A program made the translations under genes and the position numbers. A DNA stretch of 11,506 nucleotides, taken from positions 1 to 11,506 of the forward strand of contig DDRC01000132.1 in assembly GCA_002342985.1 (NCBI GenBank), in the 5' to 3' direction. Shown here piece after piece: positions 1 to 6,023 of the stretch (within the stretch, counting starts at the first letter, position 1; every line of letters starts with the position of its first letter). This DNA comes from Flavobacteriales bacterium UBA2426 (GTDB taxonomy: Bacteria > Bacteroidota > Bacteroidia > Flavobacteriales_F > PHOS-HE28). The notes beneath the pieces were generated by a model. The model worked only from the letters and a program-made list of their open reading frames with translations. It was not told the origin of the DNA and did no database searches.

Positions 1-535
1 CGCCATGATCACCGGCGTGGTGATGGTGCTCTACCTGAAGCGCAAGGGCTACCTGCCCCAGGTGAACAACAGCCACATCCACGACATGGGCAAGTGGGTG
101 TTCGCCGTGAGCTTCCTCTGGAGCTACCTCTACTTCAGCCAGTTCATGCTCATCTGGTACAGCAATATCCCGGAGGAGGTCACCTATTTCCAGTCGCGCA
201 TCAACGACCATCCCTGGCTCACCTGGGTGGTCTTCGGCATCAACTTCGCCCTGCCCATGGCGCTGCTCATGAGCCGCGACGCCAAGCGCAACCCCCGTTT
301 CCTCATCGGGGTCGGTGCGTTGATCTTCATCGGCCATTGGCTCGACGTGAACATGATGGTGATGCCGGGCGCTGCCGGGCATGATTTCCATCATGGCATC
401 GAGCTCCTCGACGCCGGCATGTTCGTGCTCTTCCTGGGTGCCTTCATCCGCGTCGTGCTCGGAACCCTGGCCAAGGCGCCGCTCACGCCGGTGAACCACC
501 CCTACTTGGAGGAGAGCGTGCATCATCAGATCTGA
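1..535 (+). CDS. actF: Alternative complex III quinol:cytochrome c oxidoreductase subunit ActF, 3' end (partial)
   Basis: The reading frame is open from base 2 and stops with TGA at 533-535, so only about the last 177 residues are present. ActF is one of the two polytopic, NrfD/PsrC-like subunits of alternative complex III, which oxidises menaquinol in the inner membrane and passes electrons through its cytochrome subunits to the terminal oxidase. Visible features are several hydrophobic helices, the segment SQFMLIWYSNIPEE after an aromatic helix, and a conserved-looking GHWLDVNMMVMPG helix. A histidine-rich stretch (GHDFHHGIE) lies near the penultimate helix, and the C-terminus is short and soluble. 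The next genes are coxB, 50 bases on, and coxA, which is the usual order for the alternative complex III/oxidase operon in Bacteroidota. The family call comes from these motifs and the neighbours. ActC is the closest alternative, but the position next to coxB favours ActF. Confidence 0.85.
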   Translation, partial: AMITGVVMVLYLKRKGYLPQVNNSHIHDMGKWVFAVSFLWSYLYFSQFMLIWYSNIPEEVTYFQSRINDHPWLTWVVFGINFALPMALLMSRDAKRNPRFLIGVGALIFIGHWLDVNMMVMPGAAGHDFHHGIELLDAGMFVLFLGAFIRVVLGTLAKAPLTPVNHPYLEESVHHQI

Positions 536-553
536 ACGGACCAATGAACATCG

Positions 554-570
554 AACCCGGTGCCCGGGTT
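554..570 (+). other. Intercistronic hairpin between actF and coxB
   Basis: A perfect 7-bp inverted repeat (AACCCGG, loop TGC, CCGGGTT) lies in the 50-base gap between actF and coxB and ends 15 bases before the coxB ATG. No T-run follows, so it does not look like an intrinsic terminator. It could be an mRNA processing or stability element that adjusts oxidase expression relative to complex III, or it could be chance in GC-rich DNA. An 11-codon open frame (544-579) also spans it. Confidence 0.35.
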
Positions 571-585
571 GAAGCATAGCGGACA

Positions 586-1854
586 ATGACCAAACTGCTG
601 ATCCTGATCGTGGTGGTGCTGGGCATCCTGGCGGTGGCCCAGCTGGCACGCGTCTACGAGCTCACCTCCAGGCTGCGCGGCAAGCGCGAGGAGGACATCT
701 CCGATGCGGACAACCGGATGAACGCCACCCTGATGTGGCTCTTCCCGGTGGCCTACTTCGGATTCTTCCTCTGGCTCGTTCTCCGATACAAGGACAAGAT
801 GCTCCCCGTGGCCGCCAGCACGCAGGGCGAGGACACCGACGCGCTGCTCAACTTCAACTGGTGGATCCTCATCACGGTCTTCGTCTTCACAAACATCCTG
901 CTGTTCTACTTCGCGGGGAAATACGTGTTCAGCAAGCACCGTCGCGCGCACTGGTACCCGCACAACAACAAGCTCGAGCTGCTCTGGACCGTGGTGCCGG
1001 CCTCGGTGCTCTTCGTGATCATCATTTACGGCCTCACCACCTGGCAGGAGATCACGGCACCCGCTTCGCCCGATGCCGTGCAGGTGGAGCTCTACGCCAA
1101 GCAGTTCGATTGGACCGCCCGATACCCTGGTGCGGACGGCATGCTGGGCGCCACGGACTACCGGCTCATCAACGGGGAGAATCCCCTCGGGATCGTTACC
1201 GCCAAGGCCATCGCCACGCGGCTCTCCGAGATCGACCAGGAGCTTGCCGAGACCCGCAAGCAGCTGGAAGGCGTGCTGCCGGATGGGAAAGCCGCAGAGC
1301 TCGAGGACCGCATCGGCTACCTTGAGCGCATGACCATGCGCATCATCAACCTCCGCACGGTGATGGAACAGGACATCAAGGCCAAGGGGGAGGCGAGCGC
1401 CTACATGCACGGCGCCGATGACGTGGTGACCAAGGATTTCTACCTGCCGGTGCGCAAGGAGGCCAACATCCTCATCCGCAGCCGCGACATCATCCACAGC
1501 GCCTACATCCCGCACCTCCGCATCCAGATGAACGCGGTGCCCGGGATGACCACGATGATGAAGGTGGTGCCGACCATCACCACGGACAGCATGCGCACGC
1601 ATGTGATGAAGGATGAGAAGTTCGACTTCATCCTCCTCTGCAACAAGATCTGCGGCGCCAGCCACTACAACATGCAGATGCCGCTGATCGTGACCCCCCC
1701 GGCGGACTTCGATGCCTGGGTGGCCGAGGCCAACAAGAAGCCCTTTGAACCGAAGGAGGAGCAGGCCGTGCCGGCCGCGCCGGTGGCAGATTCCACGGCG
1801 ACCGCCTCCAAGGACAGCACGGCGATCGCCGCCCTGCCCGCAACCGGAAAATGA
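586..1854 (+). CDS. coxB: Cytochrome c oxidase subunit II (CuA subunit) with an inserted helical hairpin
   Basis: This 422-residue membrane protein takes electrons from cytochrome c or alternative complex III and passes them through the binuclear CuA centre to subunit I. Hydrophobic helices lie at about 3-20, 48-68, 92-112 and 130-150, so there is an extra N-terminal helix compared with the classical two-helix subunit. The periplasmic cupredoxin domain begins near 165. The CuA ligands are all visible: His304 (IIHSAYIP), Cys352, Cys356, His360 and Met363 in CNKICGASHYNM. Canonical oxidases have Glu between the cysteines, where its side chain binds Mg; here the residue is Lys354. Residues about 205-268 form a charged, heptad-like helix-turn-helix inserted inside the cupredoxin domain, which is why the protein is longer than the usual 230-350 residues. 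The C-terminal tail (about 386-422) is Ala/Pro/Ser/Thr-rich and low in complexity. coxA follows after 20 bases, presumably in the same transcript. There is no obvious Shine-Dalgarno sequence. Confidence 0.95.
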   Translation: MTKLLILIVVVLGILAVAQLARVYELTSRLRGKREEDISDADNRMNATLMWLFPVAYFGFFLWLVLRYKDKMLPVAASTQGEDTDALLNFNWWILITVFVFTNILLFYFAGKYVFSKHRRAHWYPHNNKLELLWTVVPASVLFVIIIYGLTTWQEITAPASPDAVQVELYAKQFDWTARYPGADGMLGATDYRLINGENPLGIVTAKAIATRLSEIDQELAETRKQLEGVLPDGKAAELEDRIGYLERMTMRIINLRTVMEQDIKAKGEASAYMHGADDVVTKDFYLPVRKEANILIRSRDIIHSAYIPHLRIQMNAVPGMTTMMKVVPTITTDSMRTHVMKDEKFDFILLCNKICGASHYNMQMPLIVTPPADFDAWVAEANKKPFEPKEEQAVPAAPVADSTATASKDSTAIAALPATGK

Positions 1855-1874
1855 ACCGCTAAGCCCTGACGAAC

Positions 1875-3665
1875 ATGGGTGCACACGCGCACACCGCTCA
1901 AGCCGGTCACCACGACCACCACCATCACGAGGAGAGCTTCATCTCGAAGTGGGTCTTCTCGCATGATCACAAGATGATCGGGAAGCAGTTCCTGGTCACC
2001 GCGATCGTGATGGCCTGGGTGGCGGTGATCATGTCGCTGATCTTCCGCCTGCAGCTGGCGTGGCCGAATGAGGGCTTCGCCTTCACGAACTTCTTCCTGG
2101 GCGACAAGTGGGCGCCCGAAGGCGTGCTGGACCCCAATATGTACCTCGCGCTGGTCACCATCCACGGCACCATCATGGTGTTCTTCGTGCTCACGGGCGG
2201 CCTCTCCGGCACCTTCGCCAACCTGCTCATCCCCCTGCAGGTCGGCGCCCGCGACATGGCCAGCGGCTTCATCAACATGCTCAGCTACTGGTTCTTCTTC
2301 CTGAGCAGCGTGATCATGCTCGCCTCCCTCTTCGTGGAGGGCGGACCGGCCAGCGCTGGGTGGACGATCTACCCGCCGTTGAGCGCGCTGCCGAAGGCCA
2401 TGCCCGGCTCCGGCGCGGGGATGACGCTCTGGCTGGTGAGCATGACGCTCTTCATCGCAAGCTCGTTGATGGGCGGCCTCAACTACGTGGCCACCATCCT
2501 GAACCTGCGCACCAAGGGCATGAGGATGACCCGCCTGCCGCTCACGGTCTGGGCGCTGCTGCTCACGGCCGTGCTTGGTATCCTCAGCTTCCCGGTGCTC
2601 CTGAGCGCTGCGCTGCTGCTGCTCCTTGACCGCACCTTGGGCACCAGCTTCTACCTGAGCGACATCCACCTGGCTGGCGAGGCCCTGGAGCAGACCGGCG
2701 GAAGCCCCATCCTGTTCCAGCACCTCTTCTGGTTCCTAGGACACCCCGAGGTGTATATCGTGCTGCTGCCGGCCTTGGGCATCACCTCGGAGATCATCTC
2801 AACCAACGCCCGCAAGCCCATCTTCGGCTACAGGGCCATGATCGGCTCCATCCTGGCCATCGGATTCCTCAGCTTCATCGTGTGGGGTCACCACATGTTC
2901 GTCACCGGTATGAACCCGTTCCTGGGGAGCGTGTTCGTGGCCACCACGCTGCTGATCGCCATCCCCAGCGCTGTGAAGGTGTTCAACTACATCACCACGC
3001 TCTGGCGCGGCAACATCATCTTCACGCCGGCCATGCTCTTCAGCATCGGTCTGGTCGCCACCTTCATCGCGGGTGGTCTCACAGGCATCATACTCGCGGA
3101 CAGCGCCCTCGACATCGCTGTGCACGATACCTATTTCGTGGTGGCGCACTTCCACATCGTGATGGGCATGAGCGCCATCTTCGGGATGTTCGCCGGCATC
3201 TACCACTGGTTCCCGAAGATGTACGGGCGGATGATGAACACTAAGCTGGGCTATGCCCACTTCTGGATCACCTTCGTCTGTGCATTCGGGGTGTTCTTCC
3301 CCATGCACTTCATCGGTCTGGCCGGCGCGCCCCGTCGGTATTACAGCTACACGGAGTTCCCCATGTTCGATGGCGTGGTCGACCTGAATGTGCTCGTCAC
3401 CGTATTCGCGATCATCGGAGCGCTGGCGCAGGTGGTCTTCACCTACAACTTCTTCTACAGCATTTACCGCGGGCCCAAGGCGGTGCAGAACCCTTGGAAG
3501 AGCAATACGCTGGAGTGGACCACCCCCGTGGAGCACGTCCATGGCAACTGGCCGGGCCCCATCCCCGTGGTGTATCGCTGGCCCTATGACTACAGCAAGC
3601 CGGGCAAGGCGGAGGACTGGGTGAGCCAGGTCACGCCGCTCGAGCCGGACGAGGAGGAGCACTAG
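1875..3665 (+). CDS. coxA: Cytochrome c oxidase subunit I, A1-type heme-copper oxidase
   Basis: This 596-residue polytopic inner-membrane protein is the catalytic subunit that reduces O2 to water and pumps protons. All metal ligands can be seen: low-spin heme by His97 and His427; high-spin heme by His425 (VVAHFH); CuB by His290, His339 and His340; and the cross-linking Tyr294 in GHPEVY. Glu292 in that motif marks an A1-type D-channel enzyme. Asp127 (GARDM) and Asn134 match the D-channel entry, and Lys368 (IPSAVKVF) the K-channel. The Mg-site pair His417-Asp418 and the heme-propionate arginines Arg487-Arg488 are kept. The N-terminus is strikingly histidine-rich (9 of the first 18 residues). 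The gene closes the operon: a strong terminator follows at 3686. No subunit III gene follows it here. The ATG start leaves a 20-base gap after coxB. Confidence 0.97.
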   Translation: MGAHAHTAQAGHHDHHHHEESFISKWVFSHDHKMIGKQFLVTAIVMAWVAVIMSLIFRLQLAWPNEGFAFTNFFLGDKWAPEGVLDPNMYLALVTIHGTIMVFFVLTGGLSGTFANLLIPLQVGARDMASGFINMLSYWFFFLSSVIMLASLFVEGGPASAGWTIYPPLSALPKAMPGSGAGMTLWLVSMTLFIASSLMGGLNYVATILNLRTKGMRMTRLPLTVWALLLTAVLGILSFPVLLSAALLLLLDRTLGTSFYLSDIHLAGEALEQTGGSPILFQHLFWFLGHPEVYIVLLPALGITSEIISTNARKPIFGYRAMIGSILAIGFLSFIVWGHHMFVTGMNPFLGSVFVATTLLIAIPSAVKVFNYITTLWRGNIIFTPAMLFSIGLVATFIAGGLTGIILADSALDIAVHDTYFVVAHFHIVMGMSAIFGMFAGIYHWFPKMYGRMMNTKLGYAHFWITFVCAFGVFFPMHFIGLAGAPRRYYSYTEFPMFDGVVDLNVLVTVFAIIGALAQVVFTYNFFYSIYRGPKAVQNPWKSNTLEWTTPVEHVHGNWPGPIPVVYRWPYDYSKPGKAEDWVSQVTPLEPDEEEH

Positions 3666-3685
3666 GCGGCCGCGCGTAGGCCTTG

Positions 3686-3721
3686 GGAATGTCCGCACCT
3701 TTGAGGCGGACATTCCTTTTT
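3686..3721 (+). terminator. Intrinsic terminator of the actF-coxB-coxA operon
   Basis: A perfect 11-bp stem (GGAATGTCCGC at 3686-3696 paired with GCGGACATTCC at 3706-3716) with a 9-base loop is followed directly by TTTTT at 3717-3721. It lies 20 bases after the coxA stop codon and points along the plus strand. The next gene begins only six bases beyond the T-run. Confidence 0.92.
3696..3703 (+). promoter_or_regulatory. Weak candidate -7 box inside the terminator loop
   Basis: CACCTTTG differs at one fixed position from the Bacteroidota -7 element TAnnTTTG and sits 24 bases before the ATG of the beta-barrel gene at 3728. It overlaps the loop of the coxA terminator. I see no matching upstream TTG at a sensible spacing, so this is only a candidate. 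It matters because that gene has almost no other room for a promoter. Confidence 0.2.
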
Positions 3722-3727
3722 CGGCCC

Positions 3728-4345
3728 ATGCGCGCCCTCCTGTTCACGCTCGGCATCACCGTTGCCGGTGCCTGTGAGGCCCAGCTGCTGGACAGCATCG
3801 CGCTGTTCAGCCGGGAACAGGGGCGCTTTGTGGCCCGGTTGGATGTGCGCGGCTCCTTCATCAGCAATAGCCCGGTGCGCTTCGCCGGCGTGAAGGCGGG
3901 ACTCGAACATGCACGGCGCTTCCAGTACGGCCTGGGATACAGCTTCCTTTTCACGCCGGTGGAGCGCGATGGAGAAGCGGGTGGCGTGGTGCGCCTGCGC
4001 ATGGGATACATATCACCCTATGTCGATTATGCGTTCTTCCAGCGCGGGCCTTGGGAGGCCCGGATTCCCGTGCAATTGGGCTTCGGTGCCGGCTCGCTGG
4101 CGCTGCGAGGCGCCGATGGCCAGCGCCGCACACTGGCCCGTTCGGGACTCATCATCTATGAGCCCGCGATGACCATCCAGTACCGCTTCCTGCGGTATTT
4201 CGGCATTGGCGCGGGCTGGGGATTCCGCTGGGTGATACAGACCGGCGACGACCTGGGCGAGCGGCTCACCGCGCCTATCTACCTCTTCGGCCTGCGCGTC
4301 TTCATCGGCGACCTCTGGCGCGATACGCAGCCCAAAGGGGACTGA
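3728..4345 (+). CDS. Secreted, probably outer-membrane beta-barrel protein, function unknown
   Basis: The product is 205 residues long. The first 18 residues look like a Sec signal peptide ([18 protein letters not shown], cut before Gln19). The rest alternates hydrophobic and polar residues in short strands rich in Gly and aromatics (for example [46 protein letters not shown]) and ends in strand-like [13 protein letters not shown]. That pattern suits a small outer-membrane barrel of about eight strands, but I recognise no named family. I chose ATG 3728 over a TTG at 3683 because the upstream start would add 15 residues before the signal peptide and lies in the terminator stem. The gene lies between coxA and ruvB. 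The terminator before it suggests it is not simply a fourth member of the oxidase operon, unless read-through occurs. Confidence 0.75.
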   Translation: MRALLFTLGITVAGACEAQLLDSIALFSREQGRFVARLDVRGSFISNSPVRFAGVKAGLEHARRFQYGLGYSFLFTPVERDGEAGGVVRLRMGYISPYVDYAFFQRGPWEARIPVQLGFGAGSLALRGADGQRRTLARSGLIIYEPAMTIQYRFLRYFGIGAGWGFRWVIQTGDDLGERLTAPIYLFGLRVFIGDLWRDTQPKGD

Positions 4346-4353
4346 AGCACCGC

Positions 4354-4361
4354 TACCTTCG
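4354..4361 (+). promoter_or_regulatory. Promoter -7-like box TACCTTCG upstream of ruvB
   Basis: TACCTTCG matches the Bacteroidota -7 consensus TAnnTTTG except for C in place of the third T. It lies 24 bases before the ATG at 4386. The same TAnnTTCG variant stands before three other genes in this window. No convincing -33 TTG is present. A start of transcription near 4366 would leave a GTG at 4371 with only a few leader bases, which favours ATG 4386 as the ruvB start. Confidence 0.5.
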
Positions 4362-4385
4362 TCCATTCCCGTGCAGGGCCATCCG

Positions 4386-5411
4386 ATGACAGACGGTTTC
4401 GATGTGCGCAAGGAGCAGCGGTCCGCCTCCGACAAGGAGATGGAGCAGGTGCTCCGTCCGCGCCGCTTCGAGGAATTCGCCGGGCAGAAGGCGGTGACGG
4501 ACAACCTGAAGGTGTTCGTGCAGGCTGCCAAGCAGCGGGGCGAAGCGCTGGACCACGTGCTGCTGCACGGCCCGCCCGGCCTGGGGAAGACCACCTTGGC
4601 GAACATCATCGCCGCCGAGATGGGCGTGGGAATACGGATCACCAGCGGCCCTGTGCTGGATAAGCCCGCCGACCTGGCCGGGCTGCTCACGAACCTCGAG
4701 CCGCACGATGTCCTCTTCATCGACGAGATCCATCGCCTCACCCCGGTGATCGAGGAGTACCTGTACAGCGCCATGGAGGACTATCGCATCGACCTGGTGA
4801 TCGATGCCGGTCCCAATGCGCGCACCGTGCAGATCGGGCTGAACCCGTTCACGCTGGTGGGCGCCACCACGCGCAGCGGCCTGCTCACGGCACCGCTGCG
4901 TGCCCGATTCGGGATCAACAGCCGGTTGGACTATTACGATGCAGCCACGCTCAAGGGAATCATCAGGCGCAGCGCCGGACTGTTGGCCGTGCCCATCATC
5001 GACGAGGCCGCCGATGAGATCGCACGCCGCAGCCGGGGCACGCCGCGCATCGCCAACGCGCTGCTGCGTCGCGTGCGCGATTTCGCCCAGATCCAAGGCG
5101 ATGGCACGATCGACCTAGGCATCGCGCAGCATGCGCTGAAGGCGCTCAACGTGGATGCGCATGGCCTCGATGAGATGGACAACCGGATCCTCGGCGCCAT
5201 CATCGACAAGTTCAGCGGTGGGCCGGTAGGGCTGAACACCGTGGCCACCGCGGTGGGCGAGGAGGCAGGCACCATCGAGGAGGTGTATGAACCCTTCCTT
5301 ATCATGGAGGGCTATCTGCAGCGTACGCCGCGCGGTCGGCAGGCTACTGAGCGCGCCTACCGCCACCTTGGGCGCGTGCCCAGCGTGAAACCGGGCAGCC
5401 TGTTCGAATAG
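4386..5411 (+). CDS. ruvB: Holliday junction branch migration ATPase RuvB
   Basis: RuvB is the hexameric AAA+ motor that, with RuvA, drives branch migration of Holliday junctions in recombination and DNA repair. The 341-residue product shows Walker [10 protein letters not shown] (62-70), Walker B VLFIDE (109-114), sensor 1 at Thr161-Thr162 (GATTRSG), the arginine finger Arg174 in LRARFG, and sensor 2 Arg221 in GTPRIAN. The C-terminal winged-helix DNA-binding domain runs from about 260 to 330 and includes GPVGLNTVA and QRTPRGRQ. Length and motif spacing are normal for the family. An in-frame GTG at 4371 would add five residues; I preferred ATG 4386 because of the promoter-like box at 4354-4361. 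As I recall, ruvB also follows coxA in many Flavobacteriales. Here the beta-barrel gene sits between them. No ruvA or ruvC is in the window. Confidence 0.97.
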   Translation: MTDGFDVRKEQRSASDKEMEQVLRPRRFEEFAGQKAVTDNLKVFVQAAKQRGEALDHVLLHGPPGLGKTTLANIIAAEMGVGIRITSGPVLDKPADLAGLLTNLEPHDVLFIDEIHRLTPVIEEYLYSAMEDYRIDLVIDAGPNARTVQIGLNPFTLVGATTRSGLLTAPLRARFGINSRLDYYDAATLKGIIRRSAGLLAVPIIDEAADEIARRSRGTPRIANALLRRVRDFAQIQGDGTIDLGIAQHALKALNVDAHGLDEMDNRILGAIIDKFSGGPVGLNTVATAVGEEAGTIEEVYEPFLIMEGYLQRTPRGRQATERAYRHLGRVPSVKPGSLFE

Positions 5412-5440
5412 CACAGGGCTGCAATCCCCCCTTGTGGGTA

Positions 5441-5471
5441 TTGGTGCATGGGGGTGACGGGGCCAGCTTTG
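5441..5471 (+). promoter_or_regulatory. Candidate promoter for the small secreted protein gene
   Basis: TTG (5441-5443), a 20-base spacer and CAGCTTTG (5464-5471) resemble the Bacteroidota arrangement of a -33 TTG and a -7 TAnnTTTG, with one mismatch in the -7 box. This would place transcription start near 5477, about 16 bases before ATG 5493. It lies in the 81-base gap after ruvB, in which I find no convincing terminator. Confidence 0.3.
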
Positions 5472-5492
5472 ACCCCAGCAATCCACACCGCC

Positions 5493-5999
5493 ATGGTCAA
5501 GCGCATCAACATTCCACTGGAGGCTGTTGCCCTCGCCGCATTGCTGGCCCTGTTCGGGCTCTCGGTTTTCGCGGCACCCACGAATGAAGCCCCCGACCGT
5601 GTGCTGCTCACCGGATGGCTGCATGTGGAGGACCGAACGGTGGAGGACCTGGTGCTCGTGGTGGAACTGGATGGCGAGCACTGCCTCTATGCCGAGGTGC
5701 GCGGATCCGGCCGCTTCATCGTAGAGGTGCCGGCCAATTCACGGGCGGTCCTGCGGTTCGACAAGCCCGGCCACCTCAGCAAGGAGGTGGTGGTGGATAC
5801 GCGCAATGCACTGGCGAGCAGCAAGGCGCAGCGCGCCAATCGACGGATCGATTTCGATGTGGTGCTGGAGCCTGAGGAGAAGCGGCCAGGAAGGCGTTAT
5901 GATGGACCGGTAGGCAGCCTTCGGTTCGTGAAGGGTACGGGCTCGATGAAGGTGGGGCACGACCTGCGCGTAGTTGCGGCCGAGGCATTGGCGCCGTGA
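5493..5999 (+). CDS. Small secreted beta-rich protein, function unknown
   Basis: The product is 168 residues long. Residues 1-28 look like a signal peptide: MVKR, then a long hydrophobic stretch ending in VFAA. The mature part has a compact beta-sandwich pattern (about 36-105): LLTGWLHVED, LVLVVELDG, GSGRFIVEVP, AVLRFDKPGHLSKEVVVDT. This resembles carboxypeptidase-regulatory-like or other Ig-like modules often attached to secreted Bacteroidota proteins, but here it stands alone. One cysteine (64) remains in the mature chain. The C-terminal third (about 110-168) is basic and probably flexible. I chose ATG 5493 over ATG 5448 because the upstream start would put 15 extra residues before the signal peptide. 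It follows ruvB by 81 bases, and no neighbour suggests a pathway. Confidence 0.7.
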   Translation: MVKRINIPLEAVALAALLALFGLSVFAAPTNEAPDRVLLTGWLHVEDRTVEDLVLVVELDGEHCLYAEVRGSGRFIVEVPANSRAVLRFDKPGHLSKEVVVDTRNALASSKAQRANRRIDFDVVLEPEEKRPGRRYDGPVGSLRFVKGTGSMKVGHDLRVVAAEALAP

Positions 6000-6013
6000 T
6001 CTGCGAGCCCGCC

Positions 6014-6021
6014 TACTTTCG
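6014..6021 (+). promoter_or_regulatory. Promoter -7-like box TACTTTCG next to the start at 6024
   Basis: TACTTTCG fits TAnnTTCG and is preceded by C and followed by CC, as in the other copies in this window. It ends two bases before ATG 6024 and eight before ATG 6030. If it is a -7 element, transcription starts at about 6026-6030, so the mRNA would be leaderless and ATG 6030 the likelier start. The nearest upstream TTG is 23 bases away, longer than expected. Confidence 0.45.
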
Positions 6022-6023
6022 CC

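Noticed and set aside
526..1884. Minus-strand open frame of 452 codons opposite coxB
   Set aside because: It is antisense to a gene with all CuA ligands in place. Its product is a His/Arg/Gly/Val-rich string with no domain, as expected from GC-rich third positions.
1665..2723. Minus-strand open frame of 352 codons opposite coxB and coxA
   Set aside because: Low-complexity Glu/His/Arg/Gln composition with no motif; it mirrors the codon bias of coxA.
2799..3713. Minus-strand open frame of 304 codons opposite coxA
   Set aside because: Antisense shadow of a well-supported gene; Asp/Glu/His/Arg-rich with no recognisable domain.
3683..3727. TTG start giving the beta-barrel protein 15 extra residues
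   Set aside because: It would place a basic segment before the signal peptide and put the start codon at the edge of the terminator stem; ATG 3728 gives a normal signal peptide.
4371..4385. GTG start for ruvB
   Set aside because: It adds five residues not needed by the family and would lie almost on the expected transcription start. It cannot be excluded.
5426..5454. CCCCC/GGGGG inverted repeat after ruvB
   Set aside because: A five-base stem with a 19-base loop and no T-run; expected by chance in GC-rich DNA.
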